Under the pieces are notes generated by a model. The model was given only the letters and a program-made list of their open reading frames with translations, was not told where the DNA came from and made no database searches. 64,000 bases of DNA from Streptomyces sp. JB150 (GTDB taxonomy: Bacteria > Actinomycetota > Actinomycetes > Streptomycetales > Streptomycetaceae): positions 631,686 to 695,685 of the forward strand of contig NZ_CP049780.1 in assembly GCF_011193355.1 (NCBI RefSeq), read 5' to 3'. Positions 7,923 to 16,538 of this stretch are shown piece after piece. The position numbers and the translations under genes are program-made. Each line of letters begins with the position of its first letter. Within the stretch, counting starts at the first letter, position 1.

Positions 7923-8735
7923 GTGGATCTTGAGAAGATTACGGCGGTACTGGCAGCCATGGGCGGCCTGCTAGCCGCGCTCATCGGTTTCGTCGTCGGC
8001 CGGTGGCAGAGACAGGGTTCACTTGCCCAGGCTGGGGCCACGTCCGAAGGTGCCTCCGTCCAGGCTGCTGCCGCACTCGAAGGCGCGTTTGCGCAGGCCG
8101 GGGCGGCACTGGAAGCCGTGGCTGCTGCAGCCGCCAAAAATCACGACCAATGGCGCCGGAGCCTACGGCGTGACGCGTACGTCGCCTTCCTCCTGGCCAC
8201 GGCGGAGGTGGAGGGGATCAGGTATCCGGTGGACGATACCGAGGACACGACGCTCGAGGCGCGTTGGTCCACAGCCGAGGAGGCCCTAAACCGCGCCAGG
8301 GCAGCAAAGTATGTCCTCGACTTGGAGTCCCCGGACATGTCGCAGGTCGCTGAGTCACTGTTGTCCGCCGTGGAGGGGTACACACGCGCAGTGCGTGTCA
8401 CGGCCGAGTACAACCGGGCACAACTGGCGATGGCGAGAATCGAACGTGACTCCGGCGAGCGATTGCGGGAGGCATGGCGCGCGCTCTGGGACCTGACTCA
8501 TGCCGTGCGGTCTTCGTCACACGCAAGTGAGGAGCAGCGGCAACGGGAGCTTGTATCGGCCTACGACACGGCACGCGCTTCGCTGGCCCAGGTTGAAAGA
8601 CTCACCGACGTACAGCGAAGCGCCTTGGTGCGCTACCACTCAGAGACTTCGGAACCATATGCCGCCCTCATCTCTGTTCCCGAGAAGCGCGCGGAGTTTC
8701 TGGAGGCGGCACGGCAGAGGTTGGACGCGTCATAG
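7923..8735 (+). CDS. Hypothetical membrane-anchored coiled protein
   Basis: The 270-residue product has one N-terminal membrane segment (ITAVLAAMGGLLAALIGFVVG). An alanine-rich imperfect repeat follows (AQAGATSEG, AAAALEG, AQAGAALEA), then a long, charged, mostly helical cytoplasmic part with likely coiled coil (residues ~75-270). I recognise no enzymatic motif. The layout, one helix plus a repeat linker and a helical body, is common among Streptomyces hypotheticals. Its GC content at third positions is lower than in the core genes, in keeping with the accessory nature of this region. The start is GTG 7923; no strong ribosome-binding site was seen. Confidence 0.7.
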   Translation: MDLEKITAVLAAMGGLLAALIGFVVGRWQRQGSLAQAGATSEGASVQAAAALEGAFAQAGAALEAVAAAAAKNHDQWRRSLRRDAYVAFLLATAEVEGIRYPVDDTEDTTLEARWSTAEEALNRARAAKYVLDLESPDMSQVAESLLSAVEGYTRAVRVTAEYNRAQLAMARIERDSGERLREAWRALWDLTHAVRSSSHASEEQRQRELVSAYDTARASLAQVERLTDVQRSALVRYHSETSEPYAALISVPEKRAEFLEAARQRLDAS

Positions 8736-8823
8736 GAGTCACTGTGAGGCTGCACTGAAGCTCCCCCGTTGACCTGGACACGTGGACACCGGGACGGATG
8801 GGTCTCAGGGGAAGTAGTTCAGG

Positions 8824-9130
8824 TTGAGCAAGAACAACCGCAGCAGGCGGTACACGGAGGAGTGCAAGGGCGATGCCGTCGAGTTGGCGCCGGCCTCCGA
8901 CAAGACGGTCACCGAGGTCGCCCGTGATCTCGGCGTGAGTGCTGAGGGCCTGCGAGGCTGGGTGAAGCAGGCGAAGGCCGACCGCGGCCAGGACCAGCCC
9001 GGCGAGCTGACCTCCGCCGAGCGTGAGCAGCTCAAGCGGCTGCGCAGGCAGCTCACGGTCCGCAACCCGGAGATCGTCGAGCTCGCCCGGCACTACGGGA
9101 CGGCGATCCGCACCTGTCTGTCGGCCGAAG
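8824..9130 (+). pseudogene. IS3-family transposase OrfA remnant
   Basis: A TTG-started frame encodes a helix-turn-helix transposase N-terminus: RRYTEECKGDAVEL, TVTEVARDLGVSAEGLRGWV, then a charged GELTSAEREQLKRLRR segment that would be the start of the OrfA leucine zipper. Similarity ends around residue 85 (about 9080). No OrfB catalytic domain follows, because the 3' end of the opposing NTPase gene begins at 9150. Bases around 8770-8800 (TTGACCTGGACACGTGGACA) may be what is left of one IS end. This is a decayed fragment. Confidence 0.65.
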
Positions 9131-9149
9131 GCGCGTTGCCGACCGCACC

Positions 9150-12100
9150 TCACGCGACCTCTGTGAACACCTCCGTCCATGCCTCGCCATGTGCCGCGCG
9201 CCCCGCCCACGATGCCGTACTGCGCAGGGCCGGGAGGAGGGCGGGCGGCGTCCGCGGGTCACGCATCAGGGCGTACAGCTCGGGCGAGATGTCGCCGAGG
9301 CTCTGGCCGGCGACCTCCACCAGCTGCTTGGCGAAGGCGATGTCCCTGAGGGCGAAATCGAGGATGGTCTCGGTCAGCTGCTCCCTGTCTTCGAGGCTGA
9401 CCACGCGGAGGTAGCGTCGCCAGTCGTTGGCCAGGCCGTCGCGCCAGTTGCCCTTGCCGGAGGGGTGGACCCGGTTGGTGAAGTCGAGCACGCGGTCCAG
9501 GAGGGCACGGGCAGCCTCCCGGTGGTTCGCGGCGGCGAGGCGGCGGCACAGGTGGGGCAGGTGCTCGAAGCGTCGGCGCCATGCGTGCAGCGCGATCTCT
9601 CTGTCACCTGGCGGGAGGAAGAGCGGGAGATGCGCGAAGGCCAAGTCTTCCAGGTCGTGGAGAAGTTGGTTGACGGGTCGAGCTGAGAGGTCGTCGAAGT
9701 GGGCGTGCAGGGCGATCCGTAGGAGGTACGCCTCGTTGGCGGCCAGCATGAACTGCCGGGCATGGTGGTCGTACGGCGGGCCGGCCGTGGCACGCTTCTC
9801 TCGTCCTCGGTCCTCCATCGCATCCAAGACCGGGCCGAGCTTGCCGAACGGGTCCTGACTTCGCCAGTGCTCGGCGTGCCTGTGCAGTTGGTCGCTGACG
9901 CTGCTGAGGATGGCCTTATGGGTCTCGGCGTTGCGTGTGGCCGTGAGAAGGGCGACCGTCTCGTCGACGGTGGTCGGGAGTAGGCCGCCCTGGGTGGTCG
10001 CCAGGGTCTGCAGCTTGACGCCAAGTGCCTTGAGACCGGTGGGCGAGTCCTGGAGGGTCTTGGCGATCGTGAGCAGTGTCTCCCGGTGTCCGGGGTCCTC
10101 GAGGACGCCGGTCAGCATGTCGGGGCCCATGGTGGCCAGGCGTTTCAGTCCACTCAGGTCGCCGCTGTGAGTGGCGTCCTGCTGCAGTGGACCGAGCAGA
10201 GCACCGGGGTGGTCGGCCGCGAGTCGGCCGAGCGCTTCCCGTAGCCGTACCGCGTAGGCACCGGTGGCGGGCGGCTCCATGTCGACGTGCAGGGCGAGGG
10301 CCCGCTTGGCCACGGCGTGGCCTCCTGCGGCGGCGGCCACCGTGAGGGAGGGTGGCCACGGGTCGCACAGCCAGCGCCGCAGCGTGGAGTCGCGACAGCG
10401 GGCCGGGTCCGGCGGTGACGGCAGGCAGGCCGCCACCGTCTCGGCGGGCAGGGGCACCTTGTCCACGGCGAGGGCCCTGGCGACCACGCCCGTGGCGCCA
10501 TGTTCGGCATCACTGTCGTGGGTCAGCTCCGTCGGCGACAGATGGCCCCGACACCAATCGCGGGCGGCGGCGACGCCGGTCTGCTGAGGATCCTGAGAGA
10601 GGAGGGGCGCCAGCAGGTACTTGGCGACGGGCTCGGCGGACTCGGGCGAGGTAGCCGCCTCCGCGAGGCGATCCAGGCACCTGCGGACGAGCTTGCGAGA
10701 CCCGGTGGCGAACACTTGCGCCAGGGCACGCAGACGCAGTGCATCCGAAGGTGCCGCAGGGCCGGCCGTCAGATGTTCGGCCAGGGAACAGGCGGTGTCC
10801 TCGATCTGCTCGGCGGTGGCCGCTCGTAGCGTGGACGCCCACGCTGGGGCGGCTGCGTCGACGAGCTTGTCCAGGGATGCCTGCCACTGCTTCTGCTGGA
10901 GACCGTCGAGGAGTCCGGGCAGGCCTGCGGCATGGGCGCCGTACGGACCGGGGTGCCGGGCCGTGAGGTGCGCCAGAGCCGTCAGTGTGTGCAGCAGGAC
11001 GGACTTGTTCCGGAAGGTGACTGCCGCCTCCAGCAGCTTGCTGACGCCGGTCGCGCATTGCTCGGGTGCCGCGATATGCAGGCAGAGCAGGAAGAGGGTC
11101 AGATCTCGGCCGTACGGGAGGCACTTCAGCTGTTCAACGTCCGCGAAGTCGAGCAGGCCGAGGGAGGAGAGGAACTGTGCGACTTGCTGCGGCTGCTGGT
11201 GCGCGAGGTGCGTGACGGCGATCAGTGCCCGGCGTCGGTCCTGGGGGTCCTCGCGGTTCCAGATGGCGCGAAGGGTGTGTGGCCAGGCCGACGGGGCCGG
11301 ATTGCTGGTGCCGGTGAGCACCGTCATGTAGGACGCGGTCTGCCACGGGTCGGCGTCCCGCAGGGTCTTCACAGCCAGAAAGACCAAGCTCTTCGGGGGG
11401 TGGCGCAGACCGGCGTGGATGCGCAGGGCGGTGAGCCGGGTGGCGGCGTGTTCGTGCCGCATCAGCGTGTCCAGCGCGGTGTGCCAGCCGGCCGCACCGT
11501 CGCGATCCGCGATGTGGAAGGCGTGCTTGGCTGCCTCGGCGAGGAAGAGGTCGTCCGGGTGCCGGGTCACGCGGTCTGCAGCCGCGGCAAGTCCCTGTCC
11601 AGCGCACCGCAGGGCTTGTCCGGCCGCGTGCTCCGCGAACGCCTGGTGGTGGAAGGAGATACGGTCGCCGTCGACCTTGCGTAGCACACCGCGGCGCAGC
11701 AGCACGGATACTGCCTGCCGTGCGCGTTGGTACTTGAGGTCCGCATGCGCCCTGAGGGCACTCAGTGCATTCGCGCGGTGCAGTTCCGGTTTGCCCTCGC
11801 GGAGCATCGCCAGGCCCAGGACCCGTACCTCCTTTGAGAGGTCCCAACGGGTCTCGTCGTCCGCCGGGCCGTCGTCGAAGACCGCGTGCCGGACGTCTTC
11901 CACCACACGAGCTTCCCAGTACTCCCGGAAGAGGTCGGTGACGTCGATGTCCTTGTCCCGCGGGCCGGCGGGGGCGTAGACGTCGAACAGCATGCGCAAG
12001 GAAAGCGGGTGTCGGATCAACTGTCCGAGCGGCAGCCCCCGTGCCGCCGCGTACACGAGCGTCGACCGCATGCGCTGGGCGAGCGGCTCCACCGGGCCGC

Positions 12101-13385
12101 GGCCGTGCCGGCTGTTTTCCTCACGTGGGCTCGGCACTCCATACTCACGGCAGAAGACGCGCAGGTGCGCCTCCACGGCGCGATCGAGCTCGGAGCCCGG
12201 TTCCCACGGGGCGCCGACGTGCTGTCCGCCACCCGCCGCCGAGCGGCCATCGTCGTAGCCCTCCAAGTGCTCCTTGGTGAGCAGGGCCTCGACGCCTTCC
12301 AGGTCGCGATCCTCCAGCCTGCGTGCCTCGACCGACCGGCAGGCGACAGCGACGGCAACACCCAGCCTGCGGGCATCCCTGATCAGGGCCACCAGCCGGT
12401 TGCGCCCCTGGTCGGTGCCGTCATGGAGGAGCAGGTCCACGGTGTCCAGTAGAAGAGCGACTGGCCGGGGCGTCTTCCGGGCGCGCATGCCCGACAGATG
12501 AGCCTCAAGAGCTGTCAGCAGATCCGGGAGTCTGAGATCCGCGGGGCGGCCGGGAGTGTCGAGCAGGGCGGACGCCGAGACCGCCACGACCGTCCACCCG
12601 GCGGCGCGGAGTTCCTCGCGCACTCCCCAGAGCACGCAACTCTTGCCGGTGCCGGGCTCGCCGAGTACGGCACTTCCCTGGGGACGGCGGTTGACTAGCT
12701 GGTTCTTGAGGCTCCGGACGAGCACCTTCTGAGCCCGGCGGGTTACGTAGAGGTCCCGCAGGTGGACGGCGGCCCGATTGGGGTCGTCGAGCAGGGGGAC
12801 GACGGACTCCCAGATGCGGACGGTCCGGCGGTCCACCGTGTCGACCTTGCGGAGGGCGGCACGGCTCTCATCCTGCTGGGCCGGGACCGACCGGTCGCGG
12901 AGGTCCATACGCCGGGTCGAAGAGCCGGTGGGCCGGGGAACGGCCGTGTCGATGCGGGCCGGTGACCGGCGGACGGGCACCACAACGTCCCTGCCCTCCT
13001 TCTCCTCCTGGTCCGCAGCATGGAGACGCCGGAACAGTTGCTCCTCATCCGCGTACGGCGAATCGCAGGTGGCAGGGTCGCAGCCCACCCGGGACCGCAC
13101 GACTACGAACCACTCGAGGTTCCACAGATTGCCCTTGCGCCAGTCCGTCACGGCGGACTCACTGCAGCCGAGCCATGCGCCGACCGTCCTGTTCCGGGGC
13201 TGGCACCCGGTCTCGGGGTCGCCGTGCTCGGCAGTCCAGTGCGCCAAGGCTCGCCACAACCAGGCGCTGTGGGGACGGGCCGTCTCGTCAAAACAGTCCG
13301 CCACCGACGTCCAGTCGAGCTTGCGCCCTCGCCCCGATGGCAGAGGCCGCGCGTTCACCGATTTCTTCACCACTTCCCCCGGCAT
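9150..13385 (-). CDS. Large STAND/NACHT-like P-loop NTPase with N-terminal HTH-like region
   Basis: The protein has about 1,411 residues. Residues ~65-84 (RTVGAWLGCSESAVTDWRKG) resemble a helix-turn-helix, followed by a small cysteine-containing segment and a disordered linker. The NTPase core carries Walker A GEPGTGKS (242-249), Walker B LLLDTVD (~311-317), a sensor-like VAVACRS and, further on, the NACHT/STAND landmark RHPLSLRMLF. Residues ~560-1,411 are a long run of helical pairs (HEAT/TPR-like), probably the sensor. No nuclease, TIR or other effector is recognisable. Start choice is open: ATG 13385 is used, with GGGAGG 16 bases upstream; ATG 13409 or an in-frame GTG a few codons downstream are alternatives. 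Flanking IS remnants suggest acquired DNA and a defence-type role, which is inference. Confidence 0.75.
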   Translation of the reverse strand: MPGEVVKKSVNARPLPSGRGRKLDWTSVADCFDETARPHSAWLWRALAHWTAEHGDPETGCQPRNRTVGAWLGCSESAVTDWRKGNLWNLEWFVVVRSRVGCDPATCDSPYADEEQLFRRLHAADQEEKEGRDVVVPVRRSPARIDTAVPRPTGSSTRRMDLRDRSVPAQQDESRAALRKVDTVDRRTVRIWESVVPLLDDPNRAAVHLRDLYVTRRAQKVLVRSLKNQLVNRRPQGSAVLGEPGTGKSCVLWGVREELRAAGWTVVAVSASALLDTPGRPADLRLPDLLTALEAHLSGMRARKTPRPVALLLDTVDLLLHDGTDQGRNRLVALIRDARRLGVAVAVACRSVEARRLEDRDLEGVEALLTKEHLEGYDDGRSAAGGGQHVGAPWEPGSELDRAVEAHLRVFCREYGVPSPREENSRHGRGPVEPLAQRMRSTLVYAAARGLPLGQLIRHPLSLRMLFDVYAPAGPRDKDIDVTDLFREYWEARVVEDVRHAVFDDGPADDETRWDLSKEVRVLGLAMLREGKPELHRANALSALRAHADLKYQRARQAVSVLLRRGVLRKVDGDRISFHHQAFAEHAAGQALRCAGQGLAAAADRVTRHPDDLFLAEAAKHAFHIADRDGAAGWHTALDTLMRHEHAATRLTALRIHAGLRHPPKSLVFLAVKTLRDADPWQTASYMTVLTGTSNPAPSAWPHTLRAIWNREDPQDRRRALIAVTHLAHQQPQQVAQFLSSLGLLDFADVEQLKCLPYGRDLTLFLLCLHIAAPEQCATGVSKLLEAAVTFRNKSVLLHTLTALAHLTARHPGPYGAHAAGLPGLLDGLQQKQWQASLDKLVDAAAPAWASTLRAATAEQIEDTACSLAEHLTAGPAAPSDALRLRALAQVFATGSRKLVRRCLDRLAEAATSPESAEPVAKYLLAPLLSQDPQQTGVAAARDWCRGHLSPTELTHDSDAEHGATGVVARALAVDKVPLPAETVAACLPSPPDPARCRDSTLRRWLCDPWPPSLTVAAAAGGHAVAKRALALHVDMEPPATGAYAVRLREALGRLAADHPGALLGPLQQDATHSGDLSGLKRLATMGPDMLTGVLEDPGHRETLLTIAKTLQDSPTGLKALGVKLQTLATTQGGLLPTTVDETVALLTATRNAETHKAILSSVSDQLHRHAEHWRSQDPFGKLGPVLDAMEDRGREKRATAGPPYDHHARQFMLAANEAYLLRIALHAHFDDLSARPVNQLLHDLEDLAFAHLPLFLPPGDREIALHAWRRRFEHLPHLCRRLAAANHREAARALLDRVLDFTNRVHPSGKGNWRDGLANDWRRYLRVVSLEDREQLTETILDFALRDIAFAKQLVEVAGQSLGDISPELYALMRDPRTPPALLPALRSTASWAGRAAHGEAWTEVFTEVA

Positions 13386-13578
13386 GCCGCGCTGAAGAAT
13401 TCCTCCCATCCTGCCAGGTCGTGGCGATCGGTGAGCAGGCTTCAGGGGGTGCCTCCGCTCGGAGCGGGCGAAGAAATACGGCACCGGGGTGATCTGTTCG
13501 GGCCGGTCGCCGACCGGCCTCTCCTCAGGGCCGATTGAAGCCCGAACTCAGGAGAGCCCTCGGGCCAGGAGCCGAAGC

Positions 13579-13824
13579 ATGACACTTGACACGATCTTCG
13601 ACCTGCTGAGCGCACTGCCGCACGTTTTCGGGCCAGCCAGCACCATCACCGCGGGCCTCGTCCTCGCGCGCACCACGGTGCGACACCTCACCCTGATCTG
13701 GCTGACGCGCGGGGCCACTCCGTCGGAACGGGCGACGATCCTCGCCTCGGTGCACGCGCGACCGCGGCCTTCCTGGCGTGCCCGCGCCGGTCGGCTCGTC
13801 CGGCGCTGGAGGTGGCGCCGGTGA
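13579..13824 (+). CDS. Small membrane-associated basic protein, hypothetical
   Basis: An 81-residue product starting at ATG 13579, with AGGAG 7 bases upstream. The first half is hydrophobic (TIFDLLSALPHVFGPASTIT...), followed by TVRHLTLIWLTRGATPSERA and a strongly basic tail rich in Arg and Trp. Small proteins with this 'hydrophobic, then RGATPSERA-like, then basic' layout are frequent in Streptomyces, and I do not know a function. It is divergent from the large NTPase (start-to-start about 195 bp) and could share regulation with it. Confidence 0.6.
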   Translation: MTLDTIFDLLSALPHVFGPASTITAGLVLARTTVRHLTLIWLTRGATPSERATILASVHARPRPSWRARAGRLVRRWRWRR

Positions 13825-13961
13825 CGTGAAGGGGGCTCGCCAAGTGGCGGCGCTCCACCATGGGCGCCGCCCCGGGCCGCGCAGTATGGAGTGCGCCTCA
13901 GGCGACACCGTATTTCCGGGGAGTCCGGTCGGCCCGAACCTGCGGTCTCGTCGTCTGAATC

Positions 13962-14575
13962 TATTGATCAGAAACTCATGGGGTTCTCGTCCATGACGTA
14001 GCGGACGTGTGGGCCGCCGAAGTAGCCGCGGACGATGTGCGGCTGACGCTGACGCCTGCGGAAGAAGCGGCGGGTCTCGGCGGCGAGTTCGGCCTGATCG
14101 CGGGCCCGGTGCTGCCGGGGCAGGCTGTGCTTGAGATCCGCGTTGACCAGCTCGTCGGGGTTCAGCTCGGGCGCGTACGGGGGCAGGAAGTGCAGTTCGA
14201 CATCATCGGGGTGGGCGGCGAGCCAGTCGCGGACCTTTTTGGGACGGTGGGCGGAGTGCCCGTCGACCACGAGGTGGACCTTGTGGTCGAAGTGGCCGGC
14301 GAGCCGGTCCAGGAAGCGGCACATCACCTCGGCGGTGAAGCTCTCCGTGAAGACCATGAAGTGCATCCGGCCCTTGGTGCTGATCGCCGACATCGCGTTG
14401 ACCGAGAACCGGTTCCCGCTCCGCCGCACCACGGGGGTCTTCCCCTTCTCACCCCAGGTCCGGCCGGTGACCTGGTCCGAGCGGATGCCGACCTGGTCGG
14501 CGAAGACTGACTCGCCGCCGTCCGTTCGCTCACACCCACCCAACGACCCAAAACCCAAACCGTTTCTGATCAATA
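13962..14575. mobile_element. Internally deleted IS630-family element
   Basis: The element is bounded by perfect 14-bp terminal inverted repeats, TATTGATCAGAAAC at 13962-13975 and GTTTCTGATCAATA at 14562-14575. Each ends in TA, matching the TA target duplication of IS630/Tc1 elements. At 614 bp it is about half the usual 1.1-1.2 kb. The part missing is the 5' half of the transposase, while both ends and the catalytic 3' half remain, so it is a non-autonomous derivative that a full-length copy elsewhere could still mobilise. Confidence 0.8.
13968..14530 (-). pseudogene. IS630 transposase, 5'-deleted (DDE domain only)
   Basis: The remaining frame encodes the DDE_3 catalytic domain: ADQVGIRSDQVTG (first Asp region), VHLVVDGHSAH (second Asp) and FLPPYAPELNPDELVNADLK (Glu). 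The C-terminus ends next to the element's left repeat. The N-terminal HTH domains that bind the inverted repeats are absent: the frame passes directly from non-homologous residues (SLGGCERTDGGES) into the catalytic domain just inside the right repeat. The open frame continues past the element end but has no coding signal there. Confidence 0.75.
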
Positions 14576-15094
14576 CCAGCTTCCCGCTTGTGCGCAATCG
14601 ACAGCTCATCGTCCCATAAGTCTGTGTGGGCTGACCGGCGCTCCCTTCCTCCGGGCCCTCACCCCGCCGAGAACAGCAAGGACGACGTACGACGTGGCAA
14701 GTCCGGTCAGTCGCAAGATGCTGCCTCGAAGGGTGATCACATGGTTGATCAGCAGCCCGGTCCATCCCAGATGCCCGAGTCCTACGCAGCGTAGTCAGCA
14801 CCAAGTCAGCACGGGACGGGTGAGAAGGGGTGATGACATGGGCTTGCAGTCAGCACCGAACCAGCACGGGAGTCAGCACGGCGCCTCCAAATCATGCCCG
14901 AATAACGCAACTCGGACAGTGCCCTTCGTGGCCTCGTCGAGGATCTCGCAGAGGCTTCGGGCGCGCCCCCATGGTGGGCACGCGCACTCCCCATCACAGA
15001 ACTATGGTGTCCCACCACATACGACTCTGACCTGCACGTTCCTACGGTATGGCGACACGAACACGTCCCCGTCAACCGCCAGGAAGTGGTGCCG
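14576..15094. other. Gene-poor gap, right flank of the accessory region
   Basis: No convincing gene was found in these 519 bases. On the minus strand a short frame (about 14608-14790) reads as a hydrophobic peptide but has no start or ribosome-binding site. The segment holds the four AGTCAGCAC repeats described separately, then the upstream region of the MHS transporter. Codon-position GC bias typical of the surrounding genes is missing here. Confidence 0.5.
14793..14879. repeat. Four copies of a 9-bp direct repeat (AGTCAGCAC)
   Basis: Exact copies lie at 14793-14801, 14804-14812, 14848-14856 and 14871-14879, all in the same orientation; a fifth, shorter CCAGCAC lies between the last two. 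Four identical 9-mers within 87 bp is far above chance. Regular short repeats like this are typical of recombinase arm-type sites or replication iterons. Their place just outside the IS630 element suggests the right edge of a formerly mobile island. Confidence 0.6.
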
Positions 15095-16480
15095 ATGTCC
15101 TCCCCCGCGACCGCTCCACCAGCCCCCTCCAACCTCAAGCGCATCGTCGCCGCCAGCCTCATCGGCACCACCATCGAGTGGTACGACTTCTTCCTCTACG
15201 GCTCCGCGGCCGCGCTCGTCTTCAACCAGTTGTTCTTCCCGGAGTCCGATCCGCTGGTGGGAACGCTGCTGTCGTTCCTGACGTACGCGGTGGGCTTCGC
15301 GGCCCGCCCGCTCGGGGCGCTGGTGTTCGGGCACTACGGTGACCGGCTCGGGCGCAAGAAGCTGCTGGTGCTGAGTCTGCTGCTGATGGGCGGGGCGACG
15401 TTCGCGATCGGCCTGCTGCCGACACACGCGACGATCGGCAGCGCCGCGCCCGTCCTGCTGACCGTGCTGCGGCTCGTTCAGGGCTTCGCGCTCGGCGGCG
15501 AGTGGGGCGGGGCCGTGCTGCTGGTGTCGGAGCACGGGGACGCGCGGCGCCGCGGGTTCTGGGCCTCGTGGCCGCAGACCGGCGCGCCGGCCGGGCAGTT
15601 GCTCGCCACGGGTGTGCTGTCGCTGCTGACCGCCGTGCTCTCCGACAGCGCGTTCACCAGCTGGGGCTGGCGGATCCCGTTCCTGCTCTCCGGCGTGCTG
15701 GTGATCGTCGGGCTGTGGATCCGGCTGTCCGTCGACGAGTCGCCCGTCTTCCGGCAGGCGCTCGCGCAGGCCGAGGCGCGCAAGGCGGAGCGGTCGGCGG
15801 AGGTCGAGAAGCTGCCGCTGGTGGCCGTCCTGCGGCACCACTGGCGGGACGTGCTCATCGCGATGGGCGCGCGCATGGCGGAGAACATCAGCTACTACGT
15901 CGTCACCGCGTTCATCCTCGTCTACGCCACCACCGCCGCCGACGTCTCCAAGCAGACCGCGCTCAACGCGGTGCTCATCGCCTCGGCCGTGCACTTCGCC
16001 GTCATCCCGCTGTGGGGCGCGCTGTCGGACCGGGTCGGGCGCCGGCCCGTGTACCTGGTGGGCGCGGTCGGGGTGGCCCTGTGGATGTTCCCGTTCTTCG
16101 CGCTCGTCGACACCGGTTCCTTCGGCAGCCTGCTCCTCGCGGTCACCGTCGGCCTGGTGCTGCACGGAGCGATGTACGCCCCGCAGGCCGCCTTCTTCTC
16201 CGAGATGTTCGCGACCCGGATGCGCTACTCGGGCGCCTCCATCGGTGCCCAGTTCTCCTCGGTGGCGGCCGGCGCCCCCGCCCCGCTGATCGCGACCGCC
16301 CTGCTGGACGCGACCGGCGGCTCCACGTGGATCGCCCTGTACGTGATCGCGGCGGCGCTGCTCACCGTCGTCGCCGTGGCGGCGGCCAAGGAGACCCGCA
16401 ACCGCGACCTGGCCGACATCGAGTCCCCCGCGGACGCCACGCCCGAGAGCGCGCGGGCCACGGACGCGCACACCGTCTGA
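15095..16480 (+). CDS. MHS-family MFS transporter (metabolite:H+ symporter)
   Basis: A 461-residue, 12-helix transporter of the metabolite:H+ symport subfamily. It shows the family signature GTTIEWYDFFLYG in helix 1, the MFS loop GHYGDRLGRKK between helices 2 and 3, RLVQGFALGGEWGGA in helix 4 and DRVGRRP after helix 8. Relatives carry small carboxylates such as shikimate, alpha-ketoglutarate or hydroxy acids. I use ATG 15095 because AGGAAG lies 8 bases upstream, in preference to an in-frame GTG at 15086. It converges on a PucR-type regulator followed by a 3-hydroxybutyrate dehydrogenase-like gene, so a short hydroxy acid is a reasonable guess for its substrate. Confidence 0.9.
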   Translation: MSSPATAPPAPSNLKRIVAASLIGTTIEWYDFFLYGSAAALVFNQLFFPESDPLVGTLLSFLTYAVGFAARPLGALVFGHYGDRLGRKKLLVLSLLLMGGATFAIGLLPTHATIGSAAPVLLTVLRLVQGFALGGEWGGAVLLVSEHGDARRRGFWASWPQTGAPAGQLLATGVLSLLTAVLSDSAFTSWGWRIPFLLSGVLVIVGLWIRLSVDESPVFRQALAQAEARKAERSAEVEKLPLVAVLRHHWRDVLIAMGARMAENISYYVVTAFILVYATTAADVSKQTALNAVLIASAVHFAVIPLWGALSDRVGRRPVYLVGAVGVALWMFPFFALVDTGSFGSLLLAVTVGLVLHGAMYAPQAAFFSEMFATRMRYSGASIGAQFSSVAAGAPAPLIATALLDATGGSTWIALYVIAAALLTVVAVAAAKETRNRDLADIESPADATPESARATDAHTV

Positions 16481-16492
16481 CCCGCCCGCCCG

Positions 16493-16538
16493 CTGGCCGC
16501 GGTCCGTGTACGCCGGTGCGTACGGGGGCCGCGGTCAG
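16493..16538. terminator. Long hairpin between convergent genes
   Basis: Arms 16493-16513 and 16518-16538 pair over about 17 of 21 positions with a 4-nt loop. It lies between the MHS transporter and the convergent PucR regulator and overlaps the last codon of the latter, so it could end transcription from both sides. Confidence 0.6.

Noticed and set aside
14608..14790. Short hydrophobic minus-strand frame right of the IS630 element
   Set aside because: No start codon with a ribosome-binding site, no third-position GC bias, and no homology that I recognise.
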